Shown in pieces: positions 45,903-63,891 of a stretch of DNA of 64,000 nt (positions are counted from its first letter, which is position 1; every line of letters starts with the position of its first letter). Made by a program: the position numbers and the translations under genes. Source of the DNA: Aphelocoma coerulescens (Eukaryota; Chordata; Aves; Passeriformes; Corvidae); NCBI RefSeq assembly GCF_041296385.1, contig NW_027183506.1:62001-126000 (forward strand), in the 5' to 3' direction. Below the pieces are notes generated by a model. That model made no database searches. It was not told the DNA's origin and saw nothing but the letters and a program-made list of their open reading frames with translations.

Positions 45903-48044
45903 CTGGAGAGAGCCGTCGTGGGAGCGAGAGCCGGCCCCAGGTGCTGTGCCAGCCCCTCCTGAAAGGGTGCTCCCCGCAGACCATCTGGTGCAGCACGATG
46001 CCCAGGGACCAGACGGTCGCTGCCTCGCCGTGGTACCAGCCTAACAGGGTCCATTCCGGGGGGCTGTAGGACGGTGTTCCTATGGAATAGAGGTGGAGTT
46101 CTTCAGGGGGACGCTGCCTGCTCCCAGAGCCTCGCCCCAGCATCCCTGGGCATGCGGGGGCCGCAGCAGCGGCACGCGGCGTGACCCGCTGCCCTCTTGC
46201 CAGCACCTGGGACTTGCGTACAAACTGGGGGTTGGAAAAGAAGCCGCTGGTGTCGCAAGAGGGCAGCGGAAGCCCTGGCAAGGCCCGAGCATTCCATGCA
46301 AAGGAAAAACCCACTTGGTGCTGGGGAAAAACCACGCTTTCATCCTCCCTGCCTGCACTGCCCCAGAAACCATTCTTAAGCCAAGGCAAGCACGGGCAGC
46401 AGAGCAGTCCGAGCCCTGTCTCGCCTGCACACCAAACGGGCTGGAGCACAGGTTCTGGGCCCCCCTCTCTGCTACTCCCACCCACGGGTGTTTCTGTGAC
46501 GCTGGCTGCCCCAGCCCCAGCGCCAGTCCTGGGCAGAGTGGCTGGCGAAAGGCTGCCAGCAAGGCTGGAAAATAGCCCTTCAGCCAGCGCCGCTCAAAAG
46601 CAGCTCAGCTGAAGACTCCGGCTGCCATGACTGGCAGCAAAAGGGAGAATCCCCCCTGCCACAGCTGGCTTTGGGCTGTGAGATGTTGGGCCGTGAGATG
46701 TTGGGCTGTGAGATGCCGCTACCAGGAGCCTCCCCCTGCGTGGGCTCACCTGCAAAGCTGGTGTAGGCTGCGGCTTGCAGGTAGGTGCCACAGCCAAAGT
46801 CGATGAGTTTGGCCTGCCCGGTTGCCAGGTCAACCAGGATGTTCTCCGGTTTGATGTCCCGGTGCAGGACCCCGCAGCTGGTGCAGTGCCGCACGGCCTC
46901 CAGCACCTGGCGGAACAGGTGCCGCGCCACCTCCTCGCACAGGAAGCCCCGTGCCCAAATGAAGTGAAGGAGGTCCTGAGACCGCTCCGGGCGCTCCAGC
47001 ACCATCACCACGTTGTTGGGGAGCTCCAGCCACTCGTGGAGCTGGACGATGCCAGGGAAGCCAGCGGACACCTTGTCCAGCAGCACGATCTCCAGTGGTG
47101 CTCGGGTGCCGTCGGGCTGTGGGAGGAGCACGGTGCTGTCAGCGGAGCTGATGCCGTGCCGGGGCTCGGGAAGCCCTCAGCCAGCCGGGGACGCTCTGCG
47201 CGCTCCGCTGGCCCCACGGCCGCTCTCCCTCGAAGTGTTCTGGCGGCTTCCACCCTGCCGGGCCTCGGCTCATCCCCGCCCGTCGCGCCCCGGCTTCTCC
47301 CGCTGCCCCTCGCTCACTCACCAGCTCGCCCCAATGGCCGATGCGGTTCCGCGGCACCCGTTTGATGGCCACCTGCAAGGCAAGGGGAGCAGCGGGCTGA
47401 GCTCGCCGCCCGCCGTGCCCAGCCCCATGCTCCTTCTCCTCCTCCTTTGCCCCCCGCCTCCTGCGCCCGCCGCCGGCCCCGCCACTCACCGGGGCGCCGT
47501 CCGAGAGCCGCGTGGCCGCGAAGACGCTGCCGAAGCCGCCGCGCCCCAGCAGCGAACCCAGCCGGTAGCGCTCCTTCAGGCCCTGCTGCGCCTTCCGTGC
47601 CCGCGAGACGCGGCCGTCAGCGCTCGGCCCGGGGCCAGGAACGGCCCCCGAGCGCCGCTCAACCGCCCCGGGCCGGCCATCCCCACATGGGGGCTCTTTT
47701 GGAGGGGCCACCGGCGGCTCGGGGCCGGCGGCCGCGCTCAAGAGCGGCGGAGCTCGGAGCGGGGAAGACGCTGCGGAGGCGGCGGGAGCGGCCGCGCCGC
47801 CTGTGTCCCCGGCGGGCCCCGGGAGGAGCCGAGGCCGGGACCGGGGCCGGGGCCGGGGCCGGGGTAGGGGTCGGGCCAGCCGGAGCCAGGGGCTGGCGAT
47901 GCTGCCCAGGAGCCAGGCACTGATGCCCGCCCAGCAGCGCCACAGCCAGGACGGCGAGAGCCGGGCGGAGGCGGGACCGCGGCGGGACGCCCGGGGGCGG
48001 GGAGGGGGCAGCCCCGCCCGGGGCCGGGGGCGGGCCGGGGGCAT
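45903..48044 (-). CDS. PIM-like Ser/Thr kinase, last exon not found
   Basis: Four exons with consensus splice sites: 48044-47490 (from ATG 48044, 185 codons), 47372-47322 (51 nt), 47116-46750 (367 nt), 46079-45903 (177 nt). The phases join cleanly. Seen: Gly loop LGRGGFGSV (165-174), VAIK Lys 189, PIM-type hinge ERPE with its Pro (243-246), catalytic loop HRDIKPEN (287-294), DFG (308-310), then YSPPEW and [11 protein letters not shown] kinases have the Pro in the hinge and this exon pattern. The N-terminus is a long Arg/Pro/Ala-rich stretch of about 160 residues from a CpG island, unlike the short PIM N-terminus; internal starts are possible. The final PIM exon (end of the kinase C-lobe) is absent down to 44400, so the gene may be broken or rearranged. 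Confidence 0.75.
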
Positions 48045-48189
48045 GGCCCGGCCGGGCCTGGGGAGAGGGAGGCCGCGGGAGGGGGGGTTGGGGAACGAAA
48101 GGGAGAGCGGGAGAGGGTGCGAGACACTGGGAGAGGGAGAGGAGGAGCAGGAGAAGGGACGCAGAGGGTTCGTGGACTCGCTGCTTTTG

Positions 48190-48248
48190 TGCTGCTGCCG
48201 CTGCTGCCGCTGCTGCCGCTGCTGCCGCTGCTGCCGCTGCTGCCGCTG
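48190..48248. repeat. (CTGCTGCCG)n repeat in PIM-like 5' region
   Basis: About six copies of the 9-bp unit tgctgccgc. It lies about 150 bp upstream of the chosen PIM-like ATG on minus, inside a CpG island (about 47800-48410) likely to be the promoter and 5' UTR. It would encode Gln-Arg-Gln if translated. Confidence 0.8.
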
Positions 48249-48557
48249 AAGCGCTGGGAGCGTTTGTCCGCGTGTCCGTGTGTCCGGTGCCCGTGTGTCC
48301 GTTCCCCCCCGCGCGCCCCACGGCCGAGCCCCGCGCGCCCCGGGGCAGCACGGGCCGCTCCGCTCCGGGGCCGAGGCGGAGTCCCGGAGCATCTCTTCCT
48401 CCCGCAGCCACACCAAACCCGCTCGGCCATTGGGAGCAGTTTTGCACACGTTTCCCTTTGAAGGGCTCCTCTCTACCCCCATTTCCAAGGAGTCTCCCTG
48501 GGGTTTTGGCACCTGCAGCGACAGGGCAGCGATTGGGCTTCAAAGTGCAAGAAAGAC

Positions 48558-48790
48558 ATGGAGGGGCTGGAGCACGTCCAGAGATGGGAATGGAGCTGGG
48601 GAAGGCTCTGGAGGACTTCTGAGGGGCAGCTGAGGGATCTGAGGGGGCTGAGCCTGGAGGAAAGGAGGCTCAGGGGGGACCTGGCTCTCTCCAAGTCCCT
48701 GACAGGAGGGGGCAGCCAGGAGGGGTGGGGCTCTGCTGCCAAGGGAAAGCACGAGAGGAAATGGGCTCGGGGGAACTCTTGGGGTGGATG
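48558..48790 (+). mobile_element. CR1 LINE 3' fragment
   Basis: Plus-strand blocks GGGGCTGGAGCACGT, gctgagcctggaggaaagg, CTCAGGGGGGACCT and CACGAGAGGAAATGG are in the order found in avian CR1 3' ends. Diverged and without the terminal microsatellite tail. 48800-49330 is GC-rich with no gene recognised. Confidence 0.7.
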
Positions 48791-49341
48791 GTGGGGAAAT
48801 TCTCATCCTCCGTGTCTCGACAAAGGGGGAGGGGGGCAGGGGTGGGGCACGACCTAGGGACACGGGGGTGGTGACGCTGGGCTGGGGACACGGGAAAGGG
48901 CACGGGAAGCCAAAGCCCCGCTGAGCGCTGGCGCTGGGCTGGCACGGGGTGAGCCGGCAGCAGGGCCCCGCAGCCCTGAGGGACTCGCCCTGACGGCTGG
49001 GGAGTATTGATCCCGGTCTCTAAAAAATGAGACTCAGTAAAATATCATTAAAAGGTGCCTCCTTCTCCTTCTCCTCCTCCCCCATCCTTTCTCCTGCTCC
49101 CCCTGGGCCCAGCGCCCACCCTTGGCCCCCCGTTTTCCCAGCGCGGTCGCATCCCGCGGGAGGAGCCGGGATGGAGCCGGGATGGAGCCGGGAGAGGTCG
49201 GGCTGGGGCAGGGCTGGGCTCTGGGCCCGGCCTGGGCGCCCCCCACGCGCCCCCTCCTCAAATTCCCCTGGCGGGGGGCGCTGGGAGCGAGGGGGGGCGC
49301 AGGCGGGGTCCGGGTGGGGAGCGCTGAGCGCTGCGGGTCTG

Positions 49342-49383
49342 CCTGGCAACTGGTGAGTCACCAGCGCCGCGCGCTCTGATTGG
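49342..49383 (+). promoter_or_regulatory. MHC class II type X-Y promoter module
   Basis: An X1 box-like CCTGGCAACTGG (49342-49353) runs directly into an X2-like TGAGTCA (49354-49360); 15 bp later is a perfect Y box, CTGATTGG (49376-49383). This order and spacing are the SXY module bound by RFX, CREB-family and NF-Y and read by CIITA in vertebrate MHC class II genes. It points along plus. No MHC leader exon follows on plus, so it appears orphaned. Confidence 0.65.
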
Positions 49384-49954
49384 CTGAAGGTTGTTCAACG
49401 CCTTCTCTGATTATCTGATACTCGCGGGGGATTTTGGTTGGTCGTTGGGGGCTGTGGGGCGGCTTAGGGGGGGGGTCTCTGCGCCTTTGGGGTTCGCTGG
49501 GTGCCGATTTGGGGTTCAGGTGCCTCCCAAGGCCCCCCCGGGGGGGGGGGGTGACACAGGGGTGACACACGGGGGTCCCCATTCTCGATCCATCCTGGGG
49601 CCGGTTCTGCCCCCTCCACTCTCGGTCCCCCCGCGGGATCCCCCAAAGTCCCTTCCCACTGTTTCCCAATAAACGGGACCAGGGCGAACTGGGAAGCCTT
49701 CCTGGAAACACTGGGAGCAGCCGGGCAGGGGCAGAGTGACAGCGGGGCTGGGGGGGACACACGACCCCCAAAATCAGCGCGGGGATGGAGCGGGGGGTCC
49801 CGGCCGGGCCCGAGGCCACGGGGAGGGGCTGCGGCCACCGGTGGCTCAGGAGCTCTGTGGGCAGAGCAAAGGGGGTGACACCGGGCTGGGGGGCCCCGGG
49901 GGACCTCAGAGCTCCAGGGGAGGGGGGACACGACCCCCGGGCCCCTCCCGTCAC

Positions 49955-50032
49955 CTGCTTGCGCAGGTAGAAGCCGAGCCCCAGCGCCAGGAAGACAAAG
50001 CCCAACACGAAGCCCCCGATCCCCGTCAGCAT
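49955..50032 (-). pseudogene. MHC class II beta transmembrane exon remnant
   Basis: On minus: an AG acceptor, then codons for KMLTGIGGFVLG-like sequence and a hydrophobic span ending LGFYLRKQ, then a GT. This is the transmembrane segment of MHC class II beta chains, with the conserved small-residue helix face. The connecting peptide normally encoded at the start of this exon is not recognisable. No alpha/beta domain exons are found upstream on minus, where a minisatellite lies instead. It is an isolated exon, in the opposite orientation to the class II promoter module 0.6 kb away. Confidence 0.7.
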
Positions 50033-50099
50033 CTTGGGGGGTGGAGGGGCAGCTTTGGGGGGGGGGGTGGACGGCAGAAGGATCCGGAAAACGGCGGCG

Positions 50100-50850
50100 G
50101 CTGACGGGAAGGGACCGGAATGGACTGGGACAGAATGGGATGGACTGGGACAGAATGGGATGGACTAGGACAGAATGGGACAGGAGGATACACTGGCACC
50201 AGGATCAGGACTGGACAGGGCCAGATTTGGAGCACCAGGGATTATACTGGGATATATTGGGACCACACTGAGGGTTACTGGGAACATACTGAGGCCCAAT
50301 GGGTGCTGCTGGGATATACTGGGAGTGATTTGCATCATACTGGGAATGACTGGGATTGTACTGGGAGTGACTGGAACCACAGTGGTGGTGAAAGGGCACA
50401 ATTGGAAAGATGCAGGGGGCGATTGGGATCATCCTGGGAGCAGCTGGTCCATACTGGGGTCATAGTGGGATCATAGTGGGAGTGACAGGGTCATGTTGCA
50501 GTGACTGGCATAGTGCTGGGAGTATCTGGGAGTGACTGGGATCATACTGGGGGTGACAGGGATCAAACCAGACTCATACTGGGAAGTTACCTGGAATCAT
50601 CCTGGGGGTGACTGGACTCATACTGGGATCATGCTTTGAGCAACTGGGTCCATGATGGGGCAAAAGGCATCATAGAGGGACTGAATGGGAGTGGCTGGGT
50701 TCATACTGGAAGTGACTGGGGCTGTACCTTACTCCTACTGGGAGGGACTGAGAGTGAAAGGAACCATACAGGACATGACTGGGAACAACTGGGACCATGT
50801 TGGGGGCAAGTGGGATCTTCTTGGGAATGACTGGGAACATAAAAGCTTGA
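50100..50850. repeat. Degenerate 20-27 bp minisatellite
   Basis: Repeats of the type TGGGATCATACTGGGAGTGAC. The left end (50115-50180) is a cleaner 20-bp unit, tggactgggacagaatggga. Copies become more diverged rightward. Confidence 0.88.
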
Positions 50851-52440
50851 GTGGAGTTTTTATCCCGTGGCATTCCTGGGGAGCAGCGGCAGCTCCGTGC
50901 CCCCAGCCCGGGGGGTGGGAGCAGGGGAACCGGTGGCAGCATCTTCGGGGCACAGCCGAGGGCTGGGGGGCTCCTCCCCCAATTCATTTTCTCTGCCCAA
51001 TTCAAATCATCCCCTCCCATTCAAATCCCCTCCGTTCACATTTTCTCCCCACCATTAAAGTTTCCTTGCCCCAGTTCAACTTTTCTCCCCAATTAAGCCC
51101 TGAGGCCCCACCCCATCCCCGGCTCCTCCCAGCAGGATCCGGCCGGGACTTTCTGGAAACAGCAGCGGAAAGAGTTCAAAAATTCCTCATTACTTCCATC
51201 GATTTCCTTGGTTTCCGGGGCATTTTCCTGCGGCTGCTCCGGGCCAAGGCTGAGGGGTCCCCTCGGGCTCCAGCCCCTTTCCAGACCCTTTTTCCAGCTC
51301 CTTTCCTCAGCTGACCCAAAGCTGCGGATTTTGGGGAGCGGGAAGAGTCGCTCTGCTCGGGGGTCCCCGCAGTGCCCCAGGGAGGCCCCGAGGCCGCAGC
51401 GTGGTTCCCTCCGGCCCCTTGGAGTGTTTGGAATCTCCAACTCTCAGCAATCGCTGTCCGTGGCATTCAATTCCCCCTGCAGGGTTTTCCCCCAGACCGG
51501 CTTTCTTTCCAGAGGGTTTTGTGGTTTCGCTTTGAGCTGGGGCCTGAGGGCACCGGAGCGGCCGCGGGTGCCGGGGCAGGAAGGGCTGAGGGACAGCAGT
51601 GCCCCACAAACCTCCGGGAGGGGGACAAGGGCTGGAGGGGGCAAAGAGAGAATAAACACAAGATTTTAGAAAAAGAAAAAAATCCAGTAAAATATAGATG
51701 ATATCTAAAATATAATAAAAAGAACTGAATAAAGAAAGTAACAGCAGAGCTTCTTCTCCTGGGACTTTGGGTTCCTTGTCCAAGCTCCGAGCTGGGTGTG
51801 AGCCAGAAACCAGTGCCTGGGAGAGCCATTGCTGCTTGAAGGGCTTCCTATGGCCAGAACTAAAGTGTCGAGTATCAAGGAACAGCTTGAGGTTACAGAA
51901 GCGCCAGCGCTCCCGTTGGATTCCCTCGTTTGAAGCTGAAAGCGGAGCTCCATCTGTGACTCTGCTTTGTAAGGATTGAATGTAAAACTCCAGAGCAATC
52001 CCCGTTTCCCTCCCTCCTCTGGCCAGCGGCGCACGGAGGAGGGATGGGAGTTTCGGTGAGTCCGTGCTTCCCCCGGAGGGACAGGAATCCTTGCCGTGTC
52101 CAGCGGGGGTCCCTCCCCAGCCGTGCGGTCACTCCCCGGCCCGGCCCTGAGGCGCGGGGCAGTCGCGGGGCAGCCGCGCTCCGGCCCCGTCAGCAGCAGC
52201 GCCGCTTCGTGCCGGGCAGGAGCGGCAGAAGGAGCCGGGCGGCGGCGGGGGCTGAATCCCGGCAGGAGGAGGAGGAAGAGGAAGAAGAAGAAGGGGCCAG
52301 GTCGGCCTGCGGTGTCCGATGGCCAGGGAGCAGCGGGGAGGCCTCGGGGAGCGGCGGCGGGCGGGGCTCTGTTGGAGCCGCCCCGAGGGGTTTGTGCCAC
52401 GCCGGGTCCCTGAAGGAGTCGCTCCGCGGCACGGGTGGGC
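50851..52440. other. GC-rich interval without a recognised gene
   Basis: Mixed GC-rich and short AT-rich sequence. 51660-51750 is an A-rich patch with two AATAAA-like motifs. 52040-52440 is CpG-rich. No domain-bearing frame or splice structure was recognised. Confidence 0.35.
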
Positions 52441-52945
52441 TGGGAACATAAGGAAATGAAGAGAAGAGAAGAGAAGAGAAGAGAAGAGAAGAGAAGAGAA
52501 GAGAAGAGAAGAGAAGAGAAGAGAAGAGAAGAGAAGAGAAGAGAAGAGAAGAGAAGAGAAGAGAAGAGAAGAGAAGAGAAGAGAAGATAAGAGAAGAGAA
52601 GAGAAGAGAAGAGCCGCACCGAGACGCGTCTCCCCCGCCCGCGTCTGAAGGAGCTGCACCGAGGGACGGGCGGAGGTTGAGTAGATTAAAATACAGAGAA
52701 CAGAGTAAAAGAGAATAAAAAACTGCACCGGGATGTCCGCGGCGCCCGGTGTCACTGACGAGCCGCACGGCGGGACGGGCGCTGTCGGGTGTGGCCAGAA
52801 GGGCAGTGCCGAGGAGGGTGAGAGGTGAGAATAGAAAAAAACAGTAGGGAGAATAGAATAAAATGCAATAAAAGACCCACACCAGGGAATCTCCGCAGCC
52901 CCGTGTCACTGAAGAGTTGCACCGAGAGAGCGGCGAGAGGTGACG
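52400..52945. repeat. Four diverged copies of a ~100-170 bp repeat
   Basis: Segments with the pattern TGAAGGAG-CTGCACCGAGGGACGGGCG recur near 52410, 52645, 52755 and 52910, the inner ones followed by an A-rich GAATAAAA-type stretch and a GTGTCACTGA block. The (AGAAG)n array interrupts the first copy. Confidence 0.6.
52459..52612. repeat. (AGAAG)n pentanucleotide array
   Basis: About 31 copies of a GAGAA/AGAAG pentamer with a single interruption (AGATAAG near 52586). Confidence 0.97.
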
Positions 52946-53115
52946 GTGGTGAAAAGTGGAGTATTGCTGATGTAGGGAAGCTGAGAATTATCCTGGAGCT
53001 AGAAATGGACCAATCGTCATCCTGATGATTAAGCTATGAAAGAAAAAGCTGGGACTCAGCAGAACTGGACCAGGCATGAGCTGTCAGCCTGAACAGGTCA
53101 CCAGGAGGACAGAAT

Positions 53116-53157
53116 GATGAAGATGAAGATGAAGATGAAGATGAAGATGAAGATGAA
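53116..53157. repeat. (GATGAA)7 hexamer array
   Basis: Seven copies. The counterpart in the downstream duplicate has nine. Confidence 0.97.
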
Positions 53158-53279
53158 GAAGTAGCTGGAAGACCCTTGGTTTCAGCCCTTGGTTTCAGCA
53201 GGACTGGCAATAAAAGGCTGTAAAACCTTCAGAACCCTGGAAGATTCCCTTCCTTGCCACACTGGGCCTAAGCTGGACA

Positions 53280-55078
53280 GCGCCTTCGAAGCCGTGCGCT
53301 CTGGACGGGCTGTCCTGTTCATGGCTTTGCGCTGCTTCCCAGCGGCCCAAGGCTCTCCCCCCTCACAGAGGGGCCCTGCCCCGCCCCACGCGCCCCGTGG
53401 CCGCTCCCGCTCCGCCCGCCCTGCGGAGATGTTGCCCCCCCACCCGCCCCCCGTGCCCTGGCATCCCCCAGCGCCAGCCGCCCCTCAGGGAGGGGCAGGA
53501 GGAGGGAGCAGGCCCCGCTTGTTCCCCTTTCCTGGCGGTCACGTGGCATCCAAGAGCCAAGGAGGGCTGAAATGGCACGTCCCCCAAACGCTTCCCTCTC
53601 TGGTCCTTTTGGGGCACTAACGCGCTCTGCTCAAGGGAGTCCGAGGGCCTACGCTCGGCTTTCCCTGCTAAGGCCTCATTCTTCCTTCTGTAAGCTCTAT
53701 AACTGGCTGGTTGACGTTAGCTCTCTAGGAGATGGGGAAAACGAGACGCTTTCAAATTGGGGGAATTACCCTGGTAAATTACTGCAGTTTTTCAGCAACA
53801 GAATTTCAAGGTGCAGCTGGGCCTTTCAGCCATTGCATCGATTTTCAAATGGCACCCGCAGCATCCGACGTGTGAAGAGCCCAGTGTGAAGCTCCTCAAA
53901 GACACTGCAGCAGTTGTCCCCCAGCAGACAGGACGTGTCTGTGCTGAGTCACCAGAAAAGAGAGCTAAGCCCGGAGTCATTCGTGCATGGGCAAGCAGAG
54001 TTGGTTTCCAGAAGAGTTGCATGCACTCGTTTCCCTCTCCCACTCAGTACTTGCTCTCCTCTTTCAAGCTGGCTCCTGCCTTTAACTGGAGCTTTTGACA
54101 GAGAAGGGAATGACTGCATCTCATTTTCTTTGGGATGTGGCTATCCAAATGTCTGCAAGGAATCTTACAGGGAGCATGGAGCCTGGGCAAACATCTGTGA
54201 GGCTGCAGCTTTTGACTGCTTGAAACGGGCCTTCTTTGGGCTCGGCACCTGCAGGCCACCGCAGAGCGGTAGCCGCAGGCTGCTGCCAGAGCTGCAACAC
54301 AACAAAACTGTGGCAGCCCGAGAATCAGCGCGCAGCTCTTCTGCATGTTGTCCGACGTTAAGGTGCCAAAGAAAGAGCAAGCAGGAAGAGAGGAGCTTTG
54401 TGTCAGGAGACAAGCCAACACCTCCCTGCCAGAAAGGGAGGTCAGGCTCCAAAGTGAGTCCGAGCAAAGGTCAGCATGCACCTACGTGCTCAAGAGGCAA
54501 CTGCGCACTGCAGTACTCCTGGAAACTGATTTCCTTGGCTTCTTTTGTCCCCTAAATGTCATCAAAGCAGTTAGGGCTTTCAGAAGCAACAAAGATGCCA
54601 GCAGGAACAAGCACACTTGCTTTTAGTCAAAGCCTTGGGGAGGAAAAGCCACGTTTGCTTGGATTTCTTGGGGGCCTGCTGGATCGGTGCATTTTCGGAG
54701 TTACCCCGGGATGCCTTGAGCACTGGCTTATGGACGGTAAGGATTTTTTCTCCTGCTTTATGACTGAGGAGATCTTCCCAGGCTTTTCTTTTGCGTCAGC
54801 TGTACAGAAGATTTCGGTTGCCGGGCGTAACTACGCCAACAGAGCCAGAGCGGCTGCTATTGTGACGTCAAGGGAGCCGGGCCGCATCACAGTGCTGTCA
54901 GCGCGACGTTGTCCCGGCGCGCGCGAGGCCTCCTTGTCCAGAGCAGCTCTTTGGCTCGCTCGCTGCAGGAGGACCCTCGTGACTGAGGCGTTCTCAGCAG
55001 ACGGCCTGCACCCCGAGAGGAGTCTTGGTTTTTCCCCCGGGTGGCATTCAGTGTGCAAACCCGCACAGCACTGCTAGA
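53280..55078 (+). promoter_or_regulatory. 5' flank of PAK-like gene, CpG-rich, with CRE
   Basis: CpG- and GC-box-rich sequence at 53280-53560 and again at 54830-54960. A perfect palindromic CRE, TGACGTCA, lies at 54863-54870, about 210 bp before the ATG. No TATA box is obvious. The sequence is duplicated at 62300-64000. I see no CRIB-domain exon in this interval. Transcription start and any 5' noncoding exon cannot be fixed from sequence. Confidence 0.5.
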
Positions 55079-61759
<6,681 letters not shown>

Positions 61760-61938
61760 GGAGGCCTTGGTGCCCCGCCAGCCCAGAGGAGTGAAGAGGG
61801 GATGTACCGTATTTAAGAGAAGATTCGGCCATCCCCTGAGTTTTATAATTTAGCTGTTCCATAGTTAGGAAGTTTATGGTTTTGAGATTTTCTTAGCTTA
61901 GCTGGTTTTCGTTAGGACTCCAGTCCCCAGAAAGTTTC

Positions 61939-61944
61939 ATTAAA
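61939..61944 (+). terminator. ATTAAA polyadenylation signal of PAK-like gene
   Basis: ATTAAA lies 180 bp after the stop codon and just before the segmental-duplication boundary (61967/61968); a plausible mRNA 3' end. Confidence 0.55.
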
Positions 61945-62124
61945 GGAGCATTGTTTAGCTAAGAGTAGAGTATTGCTGATGTAGGGAAGCTGAGAACTAT
62001 CCTGGAGCTAGAAATGGACCAATCGTCATCCTGATGATTAAGCTATGAAAGAAAAAGCTGGGACTCAGCAGAACTGGACCAGGCATGAGCTGTCAGCCTG
62101 AACAGGTCACCAGGAGGACAGAAT

Positions 62125-62178
62125 GATGAAGATGAAGATGAAGATGAAGATGAAGATGAAGATGAAGATGAAGATGAA
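62125..62178. repeat. (GATGAA)9 hexamer array
   Basis: Nine copies against seven in unit 1. This accounts for the whole 12-bp change in offset. Confidence 0.97.
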
Positions 62179-63883
62179 GAAGTAGCTGGAAGACCCTTGG
62201 TTTCAGCCCTTGGTTTCAGCAGGACTGGCAATAAAAGGCTGTAAAACCTTCAGAACCCTGGAAGATTCCCTTCCTTGCCACACTGGGCCTAAGCTGGACA
62301 GCGCCTTCGAAGCCGTGCGCTCTGGACGGGCTGTCCTGTTCATGGCTTTGCGCTGCTTCCCAGCGGCCCAAGGCTCTCCCCCCTCACAGAGGGGCCCTGC
62401 CCCGCCCCGCGCGCCCCGTGGCCGCTCCCGCTCCGCCCGCCCTGCGGAGATGTTGCCCCCCCACCCGCCCCCCGTGCCCTGGCATCCCCCAGCGCCAGCC
62501 GCCCCTCAGGGAGGGGCAGGAGGAGGGAGCAGGCCCCGCTTGTTCCCCTTTCCTGGCGGTCACGTGGCATCCAAGAGCCAAGGAGGGCTGAAATGGCACG
62601 TCCCCCAAACGCTTCCCTCTCTGGTCCTTTTGGGGCACTAACGCGCTCTGCTCAAGGGAGTCCGAGGGCCTACGCTCGGCTTTCCCTGCTAAGGCCTCAT
62701 TCTTCCTTCTGTAAGCTCTACAACTGGCTGGTTGACGTTAGCTCTCTAGGAGATGGGGAAAACGAGACGCTTTCAAATTGGGGGAATTACCCTGGTAAAT
62801 TACTGCAGTTTTTCAGCAACAGAATTTCAAGGTGCAGCTGGGCCTTTCAGCCATTGCATCGATTTTCAAATGGCACCCGCAGCATCCGACGTGTGAAGAG
62901 CCCAGTGTGAAGCTCCTCAAAGACACTGCAGCAGTTGTCCCCCAGCAGACAGGACGTGTCTGTGCTGAGTCACCAGAAAAGAGAGCTAAGCCCGGAGTCA
63001 TTCGTGCATGGGCAAGCAGAGTTGGTTTCCAGAGGAGTTGCATGCACTCGTTTCCCTCTCCCACTCAGTACTTGCTCTCCTCTTTCAAGCTGGCTCCTGC
63101 CTTTAACTGGAGCTTTTGACAGAGAAGGGAATGACTGCATCTCATTTTCTTTGGGATGTGGCTATCCAAATGTCTGCAAGGAATCTTACAGGGAGCATGG
63201 AGCCTGGGCAAACATCTGTGAGGCTGCAGCTTTTGACTGCTTGAAACGGGCCTTCTTTGGGCTCGGCACCTGCAGGCCACCGCAGAGCGGTAGCCGCAGG
63301 CTGCTGCCAGAGCTGCAACACAACAAAACTGTGGCAGCCCGAGAATCAGCGCGCAGCTCTTCTGCATGTTGTCCGACGTTAAGGTGCCAAAGAAAGAGCA
63401 AGCAGGAAGAGAGGAGCTTTGTGTCAGGAGACAAGCCAACACCTCCCTGCCAGAAAGGGAGGTCAGGCTCCAAAGTGAGTCCGAGCAAAGGTCAGCATGC
63501 ACCTACGTGCTCAAGAAGCAACTGCGCACTGCAGTACTCCTGGAAACTGATTTCCTTGGCTTCTTTTGTCCCCTAAATGTCATCAAAGCAGTTAGGGCTT
63601 TCAGAAGCAACAAAGATGCCAGCAGGAACAAGCACACTTGCTTTTAGTCAAAGCCTTGGGGAGGAAAAGCCACGTTTGCTTGGATTTCTTGGGGGCCTGC
63701 TGGATCGGTGCATTTTCGGAGTTACCCCGGGATGCCTTGAGCACTGGCTTATGGACGGTAAGGATTTTTTCTCCTGCTTTATGACTGAGGAGATCTTCCC
63801 AGGCTTTTCTTTTGCGTCAGCTGTACAGAAGATTTCGGTTGCCGGGCGTAACTACGCCAACAGAGCCAGAGCGGCTGCTATTG

Positions 63884-63891
63884 TGACGTCA
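63884..63891 (+). promoter_or_regulatory. Palindromic CRE in second PAK-like 5' flank
   Basis: TGACGTCA, the exact counterpart of 54863-54870, kept in the duplicate. Confidence 0.6.

Noticed and set aside
52043..52619. Leu-Phe-Ser repeat frames on minus at the (AGAAG)n array
   Set aside because: Pentanucleotide repeat artefact.
53189..54626. Several plus-strand frames of 90-210 codons in the PAK-like 5' flank, repeated in the duplicate
   Set aside because: They overlap each other and minus frames, lack domains and fit no splice model with the downstream gene; identity in the second copy only reflects the recent duplication.
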